This document shows, piece after piece, positions 1 to 6,504 of a stretch of DNA of 6,981 nt. The stretch spans positions 1-6,981 of the forward strand of contig JADLAH010000078.1 of the NCBI GenBank assembly GCA_020848315.1, in the 5' to 3' direction. Made by a program: the position numbers and the translations under genes. The DNA comes from Chitinophagales bacterium. GTDB lineage: Bacteria > Bacteroidota > Bacteroidia > Chitinophagales > JADIYW01. Under the pieces are notes generated by a model, which saw nothing but the letters and a program-made list of their open reading frames with translations, searched no databases and was not told where the DNA came from. Position 1 is the first letter of the stretch. Each line of letters opens with the position of its first letter.

Positions 1-977
1 AGAAGCTGGTGCAGATGGCGGATGACCTGAAGAAACAAGTTATTGGTCAGGACGAAGCGGTCGTGAAAATCACCAAAGCCATCCAGCGAAACAGAGTAGG
101 CCTGAAAGACCCGAAAAAACCGATTGGCACTTTCATCTTCCTCGGTCCTACCGGGGTGGGTAAAACGGAATTGGCAAGAGCGTTGGCTCGTTATATGTTT
201 GACACCGAAGATTCCCTCATCCGTATCGATATGAGTGAGTATATGGAGAAATTTTCTATCTCTCGACTCATCGGTGCGCCTCCGGGATATGTGGGGTATG
301 AAGAAGGCGGACAGCTCACCGAGAAAGTACGCCGCAAGCCATATTCTGTCATCCTGCTCGATGAGATTGAAAAAGCGCATCCGGATGTTTATAATGTCCT
401 GTTGCAGGTACTGGATGACGGCATCCTCACAGATGGATTGGGAAGAAAAGTGGATTTCAAAAATTCCGTCATCATTATGACTTCCAACATCGGGGTGAGA
501 CAACTGAAAGACTTCGGTACTGGCGTGGGATTTGCCACTACTGCGATCAAGGAAAATTCAGATAACCTCTCGAAAGGTGTGATACAAAAGGCATTGCAGA
601 AAACATTCTCGCCGGAGTTCCTCAACAGGATTGATGATGTGATTGTCTTCAATAGCCTCGGCAAAGAAGAGATTCACAAGATCATCGATATTGTTCTGCA
701 AGGCGTTTATTCTCGACTGGAAAAACTGGGTTACAATATCGAACTGACTGTTACGGCCAAAGACTTTATTGCGGATAAAGGATACGACCCGCAATTTGGT
801 GCCCGTCCGCTTCACAGGGCTATCCAGAAATATGTGGAAGATCCGCTGGCGGAAGAAATCCTGCATGCCAATGTACAGGAAGGCGATACCATCGTCGTGG
901 ATCTGAATGAAGAATCCAAAGATAAACTGCGCTTCGATGTGAAGAAGAAAAAGAAAAGACAGTCAAAAGAAGAATAA
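1..977 (+). CDS. clpC: ClpC-type ATP-dependent Clp protease ATPase subunit, C-terminal half (5' end outside window)
   Basis: Hsp100/AAA+ unfoldase that threads cytosolic substrates into the ClpP peptidase. The frame is open to the left edge (codons start at base 3), so only the second AAA+ module is seen. Counting from the GTG codon at base 9 as residue 1: Walker A GPTGVGKT at 46-53, aromatic pore loop GYVG at 93-96, Walker B VILLDE at 114-119, sensor-1 TSN at 158-160, arginine finger in FLNRIDD (R207), and sensor-2 GAR at 264-266 in the C-terminal D2-small domain. A VGF tripeptide at 173-175 sits where ClpA/ClpC/ClpX carry their ClpP-docking loop. ClpB disaggregases lack this, which favours ClpC. 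The protein ends in a lysine-rich tail (KKKKKRQSKEE). The GTG at base 9 is not a true start, because homologous sequence continues upstream. A strong terminator follows 14 bases after the stop. The N-domain and first AAA+ module cannot be assessed. Confidence 0.92.
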   Translation, partial: KLVQMADDLKKQVIGQDEAVVKITKAIQRNRVGLKDPKKPIGTFIFLGPTGVGKTELARALARYMFDTEDSLIRIDMSEYMEKFSISRLIGAPPGYVGYEEGGQLTEKVRRKPYSVILLDEIEKAHPDVYNVLLQVLDDGILTDGLGRKVDFKNSVIIMTSNIGVRQLKDFGTGVGFATTAIKENSDNLSKGVIQKALQKTFSPEFLNRIDDVIVFNSLGKEEIHKIIDIVLQGVYSRLEKLGYNIELTVTAKDFIADKGYDPQFGARPLHRAIQKYVEDPLAEEILHANVQEGDTIVVDLNEESKDKLRFDVKKKKKRQSKEE

Positions 978-991
978 CGAAATCTTTGTAT

Positions 992-1033
992 AAAAAGGTG
1001 CGGGCGGAACTATGTTCCGCCCGCACCTTTTTT
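992..1033 (+). terminator. Intrinsic terminator after clpC
   Basis: Two 19-base arms (992-1010 and 1014-1032) are perfect reverse complements around a 3-base TAT loop. The inner 14 pairs form a GC-rich core (GGTGCGGGCGGAAC), and the outer five are A:T pairs ending in a T6 run at 1028-1033. This is a textbook Rho-independent terminator for clpC. Because the other arm starts with A5, it would also present a U-tract to transcription from the opposite strand, although no converging gene is visible. It insulates clpC from the tgt promoter, which begins 18 bases further on. Confidence 0.95.
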
Positions 1034-1050
1034 CATGCGTTGGAATTAAG

Positions 1051-1082
1051 TTTGAACTTCTACGGCCAGATATGTATTTTTG
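1051..1082 (+). promoter_or_regulatory. Bacteroidota-type sigma-A promoter for tgt-lptG
   Basis: TTTG at 1051-1054 (-33 element), a 20-base spacer, then TATTTTTG at 1075-1082. This matches the Bacteroidota consensus TTTG/N19-21/TAnnTTTG at every fixed position. It lies just after the clpC terminator. Transcription should start a few bases past 1082, roughly 1086-1090, giving a leader of only about 11-15 bases before the proposed TTG start at 1101. The start site is inferred; the element match is seen directly. Confidence 0.8.
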
Positions 1083-1100
1083 TACGAAGAATTTATACCG

Positions 1101-2231
1101 TTGACATTTACTATACAACATTCCGATCCGGCCTCAAAAGCACGCGCCGGTGTAATACAGACAGACCACGGGCCTGTGGAAACGCCCATTTTTATGCCTG
1201 TAGGCACCCAGGGAACAGTGAAGGCAGTGCATTTTTCCGAACTGGAACAGGAAGTGAAGGCGCAGATAATTCTGGGCAATACCTATCACCTGTATCTGCG
1301 ACCCGGACTCGATATCTTGCGCAAAGCCGGGGGGCTGCATGCTTTTAATACCTGGAAGAAACCTATCCTTACTGACAGCGGCGGTTATCAGGTGTATTCT
1401 CTTAGTCACCGACGCAAGCTGACAGCACAGGGCGTCGTATTTCAGTCCCATATAGATGGAAGTAAACATTTATTTACACCGGAAAATGTGATGGATATCC
1501 AGCGTACCATAGGCGCTGATTTCATCATGGCGTTCGATGAATGTACGCCCTATCCCTGCGATTACGGATATGCCAAAAAATCGCTGAAGATTACTCATGA
1601 TTGGCTGCTTCGCTGCTTTCAACGTTTCGACACTACGGAGCCGTTGTATGGCTACGAGCAAACACTCATCCCGATTGTACAGGGAAGTGTCTACAAAGAT
1701 CTGAGAAAAGAATCTGCCGAATTTGTGGCGGCGCAAAACCGGCCTGCTAACGCCATCGGCGGACTGGCGGTGGGCGAGCCGGCCGAGATCATGTATGAAA
1801 TGACAGAACTGGTGTGTGATATCCTGCCGGCCGACAAACCCCGTTATCTGATGGGAGTGGGCACACCGGCAAATATTCTGGAAGCCATCGCGCTCGGCGT
1901 GGATATGTTCGATTGTGTGATGCCTACCCGCAATGCTCGTCACGGCTTATTGTTTACGACAGAAGGTATCATCAATATCAAGAATCAGAAATGGAAGGAG
2001 GATTTTTCTCCGATTGATGAGAATGTGCCTTGCGAAACCAGCAGAAAACATACGAAAGCGTATCTGCGCCATCTCTTCGTAGTAGAGGAATACCTGGCCG
2101 CGCAGATTGCCAGTTTACAAAATTTATCTTTCTATCTTTGGTTGGTTACTGAAGCCAGGAATAAAATCAAAGAAGGCACTTTTACTATCTGGAAAAATGA
2201 AATGACCGTCAAGCTGATGCAGAGATTATGA
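1101..2231 (+). CDS. tgt: tRNA-guanine(34) transglycosylase (queuine/preQ1 tRNA-ribosyltransferase)
   Basis: Exchanges guanine-34 in GUN-anticodon tRNAs (Asp, Asn, His, Tyr) for preQ1 in the queuosine pathway; cytosolic TIM-barrel enzyme. Numbered from the TTG at 1101 (376 residues, normal length): general acid/base D92 in TDSGGYQV, base-recognition FDECTPYP (D146, C148), Q194 in VQGS, GGLAVGE at 220-226, and nucleophile D268 in GVDMFDCVMPTR. The usual zinc ligands CxCxxC...H are mostly gone: the matching positions read V309, C311, S314 and Q340. I prefer the TTG at 1101 because homologues begin close to the IQHSDPASKARAG segment and the only upstream in-frame start, TTG at 1080, lies inside the -7 promoter element. 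There is no ATG before the conserved IFMPVGT motif and no clear Shine-Dalgarno site. The gene is first in a unit with the downstream permease, overlapping it by ATGA. Confidence 0.93.
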   Translation: MTFTIQHSDPASKARAGVIQTDHGPVETPIFMPVGTQGTVKAVHFSELEQEVKAQIILGNTYHLYLRPGLDILRKAGGLHAFNTWKKPILTDSGGYQVYSLSHRRKLTAQGVVFQSHIDGSKHLFTPENVMDIQRTIGADFIMAFDECTPYPCDYGYAKKSLKITHDWLLRCFQRFDTTEPLYGYEQTLIPIVQGSVYKDLRKESAEFVAAQNRPANAIGGLAVGEPAEIMYEMTELVCDILPADKPRYLMGVGTPANILEAIALGVDMFDCVMPTRNARHGLLFTTEGIINIKNQKWKEDFSPIDENVPCETSRKHTKAYLRHLFVVEEYLAAQIASLQNLSFYLWLVTEARNKIKEGTFTIWKNEMTVKLMQRL

Positions 2232-3307
2232 AAGTATTGGACCGATATATCATCCGTAAATTTCTGGTTACGTTTTTCTTCGCCATCTTTTTGCTGAGTG
2301 CCATCGCCATCGTAATAGATATCACCGAGAAAATTGATGATTTTATCGACAATAAAGCACCACTCAACGAAATCATCTTCGATTATTATCTCAATTTCAT
2401 TCCCTGGATAGGATTGATGCTGGCACCGATTTTCGTATTTATATCGGTGGTGTATTTTACCTCCAGACTGACTGCCAATACGGAGATTATCTGTATACTA
2501 AACGGTGGCGTGAGTTTCTACAGGCTGCTTTATCCGTATATGCTGACTGCATTTTTGCTGGCTTTGCTGTTTGGTATCTACAATCACCGATTGCTGCCTA
2601 AATCCAATAAGGTTAAAATAGGATTTGAAGAGAAATATGCATCTAAAAAAGATCAACGCACTTCCGAAATTAATTACCATTTCCAGATAGGCCGGGATAC
2701 ATTCGTGTATACACAGTCGTATGATATGAACATGAATTCCGGCTACAAACTCACGGTGGAGAAAATTGCGAAAGGCAAACTTACCTATAAGTTCAGCGCC
2801 GAAAATATTCAATGGGATACCGCGCAGAAAAAATGGAAGCTGATGACCTGGAAGTTGCGCAAGAACGCAGGTGCCTACGATTCTATTGCTAAAGGAAATG
2901 ATACCCTGCTCGCGCTGCCGATTACGCCAAGAGATTATGTCAAGCAAAGCTATGATATAGAAACGATGACGACCCCCGAACTCGATCAGTTCATTGCCGA
3001 CCAGATCCGAAAAGGAAACGATAATGTGAAAATTTATAAGGTGGAAAGGTATCGGCGCACCGCCATTCCGTTCTCTACCATCATCCTGACCCTGATAGCG
3101 GTGGCCATGACCACCAAGAAAGTGCGCAATGGAATGGGATTGTATATCGTAGCCGGCATGATGCTCAGCGGTGCCTATATCATCATTCAGCAGTTTTCTA
3201 CCGTTTTTGCTACCAAAGGCAATCTGGATCCGTTCATCGCGGTATGGATTCCTAATTTAATATTCGGCGTCATCGCCGCCGCCCTGGTGCTAAGGGCACC
3301 AAAATAA
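2228..3307 (+). CDS. lptG: LptF/LptG-family permease (YjgP/YjgQ), LPS export ABC transporter
   Basis: Inner-membrane component of the Lpt system, which extracts lipopolysaccharide and passes it to the periplasmic bridge, powered by LptB. The 359 residues match the family's usual length (about 360) and layout: three N-terminal membrane segments (about 11-30, 57-78, 100-117), a large soluble periplasmic beta-rich domain (about 120-275), and three C-terminal segments (about 278-295, 302-322, 334-356). The cytoplasmic loop TANTEIICILNGGVS (82-96), between segments 2 and 3, fits the coupling helix that contacts the LptB ATPase. The ATG overlaps the tgt stop as ATGA, indicating co-transcription and probable translational coupling. 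Next to tgt is a familiar position for this gene in Bacteroidota. LptF and LptG are paralogues that I cannot separate from one sequence, so the symbol is provisional. No clear intrinsic terminator follows. Confidence 0.88.
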   Translation: MKVLDRYIIRKFLVTFFFAIFLLSAIAIVIDITEKIDDFIDNKAPLNEIIFDYYLNFIPWIGLMLAPIFVFISVVYFTSRLTANTEIICILNGGVSFYRLLYPYMLTAFLLALLFGIYNHRLLPKSNKVKIGFEEKYASKKDQRTSEINYHFQIGRDTFVYTQSYDMNMNSGYKLTVEKIAKGKLTYKFSAENIQWDTAQKKWKLMTWKLRKNAGAYDSIAKGNDTLLALPITPRDYVKQSYDIETMTTPELDQFIADQIRKGNDNVKIYKVERYRRTAIPFSTIILTLIAVAMTTKKVRNGMGLYIVAGMMLSGAYIIIQQFSTVFATKGNLDPFIAVWIPNLIFGVIAAALVLRAPK

Positions 3308-3344
3308 GCAAATCCGCATCTGTTTATTATCATCTTAACCAATC

Positions 3345-3363
3345 TTAGGTAAATAATGCCTAA
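3345..3363 (+). promoter_or_regulatory. Candidate DtxR/IdeR-type iron operator upstream of feoAB
   Basis: TTAGGTAAATAATGCCTAA is a 19-base element with perfect 5-base inverted arms (TTAGG...CCTAA). It has the same length and arms as the DtxR/IdeR consensus (TTAGGTTAGSCTAACCTAA type) and matches it at about 12 of 19 positions; the centre diverges. It lies between lptG and feoA, where a ferrous-iron repressor site would be expected. Its centre is about 50 bases upstream of the -7 element, further than usual for simple repression. A weaker, overlapping palindrome sits one helical turn upstream (3335-3352). The functional assignment is inferred from motif and position. Confidence 0.45.
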
Positions 3364-3400
3364 AGATGTTTTTATTCAAGGTTTTATCAGTTTTACCCCG

Positions 3401-3408
3401 TATTTTTG
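3401..3408 (+). promoter_or_regulatory. Bacteroidota -7 promoter element for feoAB
   Basis: TATTTTTG matches the TAnnTTTG consensus perfectly and is base-for-base identical to the tgt -7 element. No TTTG occurs at the expected distance upstream (about 3376-3382), so the -33 element is poor. That would fit a promoter needing activation or a weak basal one. The implied leader before the TTG at 3433 is about 17-21 bases. Confidence 0.55.
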
Positions 3409-3432
3409 CTATTTAGATTTGATTTAAATAAT

Positions 3433-3681
3433 TTGACTGCCACCCAAAATATCACCCATTTAAAAACCGGTCAGACCGCGCTGATATTGTCCTATCAGGA
3501 AGGACGCATCGCTTCCAAGCTGATGGCCATGGGATTATTGCCGGGCGCTCCGGTAGAATTGATTCGGAAGTCACCGTTTGGCGGCGCCTATTATATTAAG
3601 TCAAATGAACATTTGTTAGCCCTGCGCACCGCGGAAGCCAAAGCAGTATGGGTATTGCCACAGGAAACGGGAACAAGATAA
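3433..3681 (+). CDS. feoA: Ferrous iron transport protein A
   Basis: Small cytosolic SH3-like protein that works with the FeoB channel in Fe(II) uptake. From the TTG at 3433 it has 82 residues, within the normal range for FeoA. The signature is clear: LKTGQTALIL (10-19), then RIASKLMAMGLLPGAPVEL (25-43), the PFGGAYYIK strand (48-56) and the terminal LLALRTAEAKAVWV (61-74). The frame has no ATG near its beginning. A TTG at 3406 would add nine residues, but it forms the last three bases of the -7 promoter element, so TTG 3433 is preferred; this choice is uncertain. It is first in an operon with feoB: its stop lies 8 bases before the preferred feoB ATG. A possible DtxR-type operator lies upstream. 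Confidence 0.88.
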   Translation: MTATQNITHLKTGQTALILSYQEGRIASKLMAMGLLPGAPVELIRKSPFGGAYYIKSNEHLLALRTAEAKAVWVLPQETGTR

Positions 3682-3689
3682 ACACAGAA

Positions 3690-5807
3690 ATGGCAGCACC
3701 ACAACACAAGAAAATTGCCCTGTTGGGAAATCCGAATGCCGGAAAATCTTCGCTGTTCAACCAGCTGACGGGACTGCGGCAGCGTGTCGGTAATTTTCCC
3801 GGCGTAACGGTAGAACGCAAAACCGGTACGTGTAAGCTCGATGCGCAGCATCAGGCCGATATCATCGACCTGCCTGGCACTTACAGTTTCTATCCGTCTT
3901 CCATGGATGAGCGCATAGCGGTGTACGCCTTGCTCGATACGGCACAACCGGATTACCCGGATGCGGTAATCTATATTGCCGATGTGATGCACCTGGAGCG
4001 GCATCTGCTACTGTTGACGCAGGTCGCGGATTTGCAGCTGCCCGTGGTGGTCGCGTTGAACATGAATGATATTGCCGAAGAGCAACAGTTGCATTGCGAT
4101 ACAGCGCAATTGAGCAAACTTTTATCTATGCCGGTGGTTAAGATTAACGGGAGAAATGGCGACGGTGTAGCTGAACTGAAAAAAGTTTTGCTGCAAATTA
4201 CCACATCAATCAGCCCAAAGTTGCCCGCACCATTTTATACTTTAACAGAAAATGAAAAGCAAGTGGCGCAGCGTGTCGGCAATATTTTGCCGGTAAAGAA
4301 TGATTATCACGCCATATTACTGGCACACCATGCAACCAAACTGCCTTTCCTGACGGTGGAACAGAAAAACGAAATACTGTCAGTCGCGCAATCATCGGCA
4401 TTTAATTCCATCGATAGTCAGCTCGAAGAAATTATGCAGCGGTATCGGTTTTTCACTACTGTTACGCAACAGGTACTCAGTCGCCAACTCAGACAACCTG
4501 TGACACTGACGGATAAGATTGACCGATTCGTTACACATAAAGTGGCGGGGCCACTGATATTTTTCGCCATTCTGTTGCTGGTTTTTCAGGCCATCTTTGC
4601 CTGGTCTGCCGTACCGATGGATTGGATTGATATGCAGTTTGCGCAGCTGGCTGCCACTTTGCAGGAGTTGCTGCCGGACGCGTGGTGGGCGCGTTTGCTG
4701 ACGGAAGGATTGATTCCCGGTATCAGCGGAGTGCTCATTTTTGTTCCACAGATAACCATCTTGTTTTTCCTGATTACACTGCTCGAAGAAGTCGGATATA
4801 TGGCTCGGGCAGTCTTCATGTTTGATAATATCATGCAGAAATTCGGCTTGAACGGTCGCAGTATCGTTTCCCTCGTATCGGGCGGAGCCTGCGCAATTCC
4901 GGCCATCATGAGCACGCGGACAATTACCAACTGGAAGGAAAGAATGATTACCATTATGGTTACCCCATGGATCAGTTGTTCCGCCAGAATTCCTGTGTTT
5001 GCCGTGCTGATAGGAATGGTCGTTCCTGCTTACAAAGTCGGTGTCTTCAATTTGCAGGGCATCTTATTTATGAGTCTATATGTCATCGGTGCAGTCGCGG
5101 CGCTGTTGGCGGCGCTGGTATTTAAAAAGGTGATGAAGACGGAAGATCCGTCTTTTCTGATGCTGGAATTGCCGGCCTATCGCAAGCCGCACTGGAAAAA
5201 TGTCATTTTTACGCTGTATGAAAAAGTGAGTGCTTTTGTATTGGGTGCCGGAAAAATCATCTTAATCGTATCCGTCATTTTATGGGTACTGGCGAGCTAC
5301 GGACCTCCGGGAAAAATGAAAGAAGCCGTGAATGTGGCTACCATCGAATCTTCGGTGATGCAATACGATAAAGAGATGACAGAAAATCATATCGCCGCTA
5401 AAAAACTGGAATATTCCTATGCCGGATATGCCGGCAGAGTCATAGAACCTGTGATACAGCCGCTCGGATTTGACTGGAAAATCGGCATCGCTTTAATTAC
5501 ATCCTTTGCCGCCCGTGAGGTGTTTGTCGGCACTATTTCCACCTTGTATTCCATCGGAAAAGATGCGGAAAACAATACCATCAAAGCTAAGCTGAAGAAT
5601 GAACGCCGTCCGGATGGAACGCCTGTATTTACGACGGCGGTAGCAGTCTCACTCGTATTGTTTTATCTGTTTGCCATGCAATGTATGAGTACACTGGCAA
5701 CAGTATACCGAGAGACAAAATCCTGGAAATGGCCGGCCATTCAGCTCGCATTTATGTCAGGCACCGCCTACATTGCATCCCTGCTGGCTTATCAGTTGCT
5801 GCGCTGA
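3690..5807 (+). CDS. feoB: Ferrous iron transport protein B (GTPase-linked Fe(II) transporter)
   Basis: Inner-membrane Fe(II) importer with an N-terminal G domain. Numbered from ATG 3690 (705 residues): G1 GNPNAGKS 13-20, switch I with G2 T40 in GNFPGVTVE, G3 DLPG 60-63, G4 NMND 124-127, and a divergent G5 (NGR at 153-155 in place of SAR). A helical GDI-like spacer runs about 165-280. The membrane part begins near 286 and carries both gate repeats: GGACAIPAIMSTRT with C401, and PWISCSARIPVF with C430. The conserved C665 lies in MQCMSTLATVYRETKSWKW. An in-frame ATG at 3648 would add 14 residues and overlap feoA by 34 bases; I prefer 3690 because it begins seven residues before the first G-domain strand and follows the feoA stop by 8 bases with an A-rich lead. 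The gene appears complete and intact. Confidence 0.97.
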   Translation: MAAPQHKKIALLGNPNAGKSSLFNQLTGLRQRVGNFPGVTVERKTGTCKLDAQHQADIIDLPGTYSFYPSSMDERIAVYALLDTAQPDYPDAVIYIADVMHLERHLLLLTQVADLQLPVVVALNMNDIAEEQQLHCDTAQLSKLLSMPVVKINGRNGDGVAELKKVLLQITTSISPKLPAPFYTLTENEKQVAQRVGNILPVKNDYHAILLAHHATKLPFLTVEQKNEILSVAQSSAFNSIDSQLEEIMQRYRFFTTVTQQVLSRQLRQPVTLTDKIDRFVTHKVAGPLIFFAILLLVFQAIFAWSAVPMDWIDMQFAQLAATLQELLPDAWWARLLTEGLIPGISGVLIFVPQITILFFLITLLEEVGYMARAVFMFDNIMQKFGLNGRSIVSLVSGGACAIPAIMSTRTITNWKERMITIMVTPWISCSARIPVFAVLIGMVVPAYKVGVFNLQGILFMSLYVIGAVAALLAALVFKKVMKTEDPSFLMLELPAYRKPHWKNVIFTLYEKVSAFVLGAGKIILIVSVILWVLASYGPPGKMKEAVNVATIESSVMQYDKEMTENHIAAKKLEYSYAGYAGRVIEPVIQPLGFDWKIGIALITSFAAREVFVGTISTLYSIGKDAENNTIKAKLKNERRPDGTPVFTTAVAVSLVLFYLFAMQCMSTLATVYRETKSWKWPAIQLAFMSGTAYIASLLAYQLLR

Positions 5808-5841
5808 TTCAACATTTTGAAAAATACTTTGTTACTATTAA

Positions 5842-6504
5842 ATGAAAGTTAGTGTAAAATTGCTCACGCTGATGTTGTTGTCCGGCATGATGATAATGTG
5901 CGGACAGGCGAACTCAAAAAACAAATCAAAAAAAATGGAGAAGGAAAATATAAAGGCAATACCAGTGCATCAGTTGGAAACAGCAACACTCGGAGGCGGA
6001 TGTTACTGGTGTCTCGAAGCGTATTTTCAGCGACTGGAAGGTGTGGTGAAAGTGGCGTCAGGTTTCAGCGGCGGAAGTGTCAGAAATCCGACATATGAGG
6101 AGGTATGCACCGGAAAAACCGGGCATGCGGAAGTGATACAGATTACATTTGATACCACCCTTATCTCATTCACCCAATTGCTCAAAGTGTTCTTCACCAT
6201 GCACGATCCCACCACGCTGAACCGACAGGGAAATGACATAGGAACACAATATCGCTCCGCGATATTTTATCACAGTGAAGCGCAGCAGCAACAGGCGGAA
6301 GCAACCATTGCTGCATTGCAGAATGCAGCAGTTTATGACCATCCGATAGTGACGGAAGTAAAACCTTTTGATGTGTTCTATAAAGCGGATGAGGAACATC
6401 AGAACTACTATAATGACAACAGCAATCAGCCGTATTGCCGTTATGTCATTCAGCCAAAACTGGAGAAAATGGAAGCAGTCTTCAAGGAGTTGCTCAAAAA
6501 ATAA
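5842..6504 (+). CDS. msrA: Peptide-methionine (S)-S-oxide reductase with N-terminal export signal
   Basis: Reduces the S epimer of methionine sulfoxide in proteins. Numbered from ATG 5842 (220 residues): catalytic C54 in GGCYWC (52-57), with E59 just after it; GFSGG 74-78; TGHAEV 93-98; HDPTTLNRQGNDIGTQYRS 121-139 with substrate-pocket residues D132 and Y137; EEHQNYY 184-190; and a further cysteine C199 in QPYCRYV, a candidate for disulfide exchange along with C57 and C89. Residues 1-23 form a positively charged, hydrophobic signal. C20 (MIMC) could be a lipoprotein cysteine, but methionine at -1 is a poor lipobox; a Sec signal cut after GQA (23) is the alternative. A second in-frame ATG at 5935 (residue 32) follows an A8 run and would give a 189-residue protein without the signal, close to cytosolic MsrA length. 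It lies 34 bases after feoB, so read-through from feoAB is possible. Confidence 0.94.
   Translation: MKVSVKLLTLMLLSGMMIMCGQANSKNKSKKMEKENIKAIPVHQLETATLGGGCYWCLEAYFQRLEGVVKVASGFSGGSVRNPTYEEVCTGKTGHAEVIQITFDTTLISFTQLLKVFFTMHDPTTLNRQGNDIGTQYRSAIFYHSEAQQQQAEATIAALQNAAVYDHPIVTEVKPFDVFYKADEEHQNYYNDNSNQPYCRYVIQPKLEKMEAVFKELLKK

Noticed and set aside
1080..1100. Upstream TTG start for tgt at 1080, adding seven residues
   Set aside because: This TTG forms the last three bases of a consensus-perfect -7 promoter element, so it would not be transcribed, and the added residues do not look like the conserved N-terminus.
1470..1943. 157-codon open frame on the - strand inside tgt
   Set aside because: It lies wholly within a well-conserved enzyme gene on the other strand and its translation resembles no known family; it is a shadow frame.
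2498..2947. 149-codon open frame on the - strand inside the Lpt permease gene
   Set aside because: Antisense shadow of a conserved membrane protein gene, with no start context or family resemblance.
3356..3427. Short ATG-started frame of 23 codons upstream of feoA, considered as a leader peptide
   Set aside because: It begins inside the candidate operator, upstream of the proposed promoter, and shows no metal-binding or regulatory pattern.
3406..3432. Upstream TTG start for feoA at 3406, adding nine residues
   Set aside because: It also coincides with the last bases of a -7 element (TATTTTTG); the later TTG at 3433 fits FeoA length better.
3308..3432. Fur box before feoA
   Set aside because: ATTATCAT-like half sites occur (around 3325-3332), but there is no convincing inverted GATAAT pair; the TTAGG...CCTAA palindrome is a better candidate.
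3648..3689. Upstream ATG for feoB at 3648
   Set aside because: It would overlap feoA by 34 bases and add a low-complexity GNGNK-type leader with no conservation expected; ATG 3690 sits right before the G domain.
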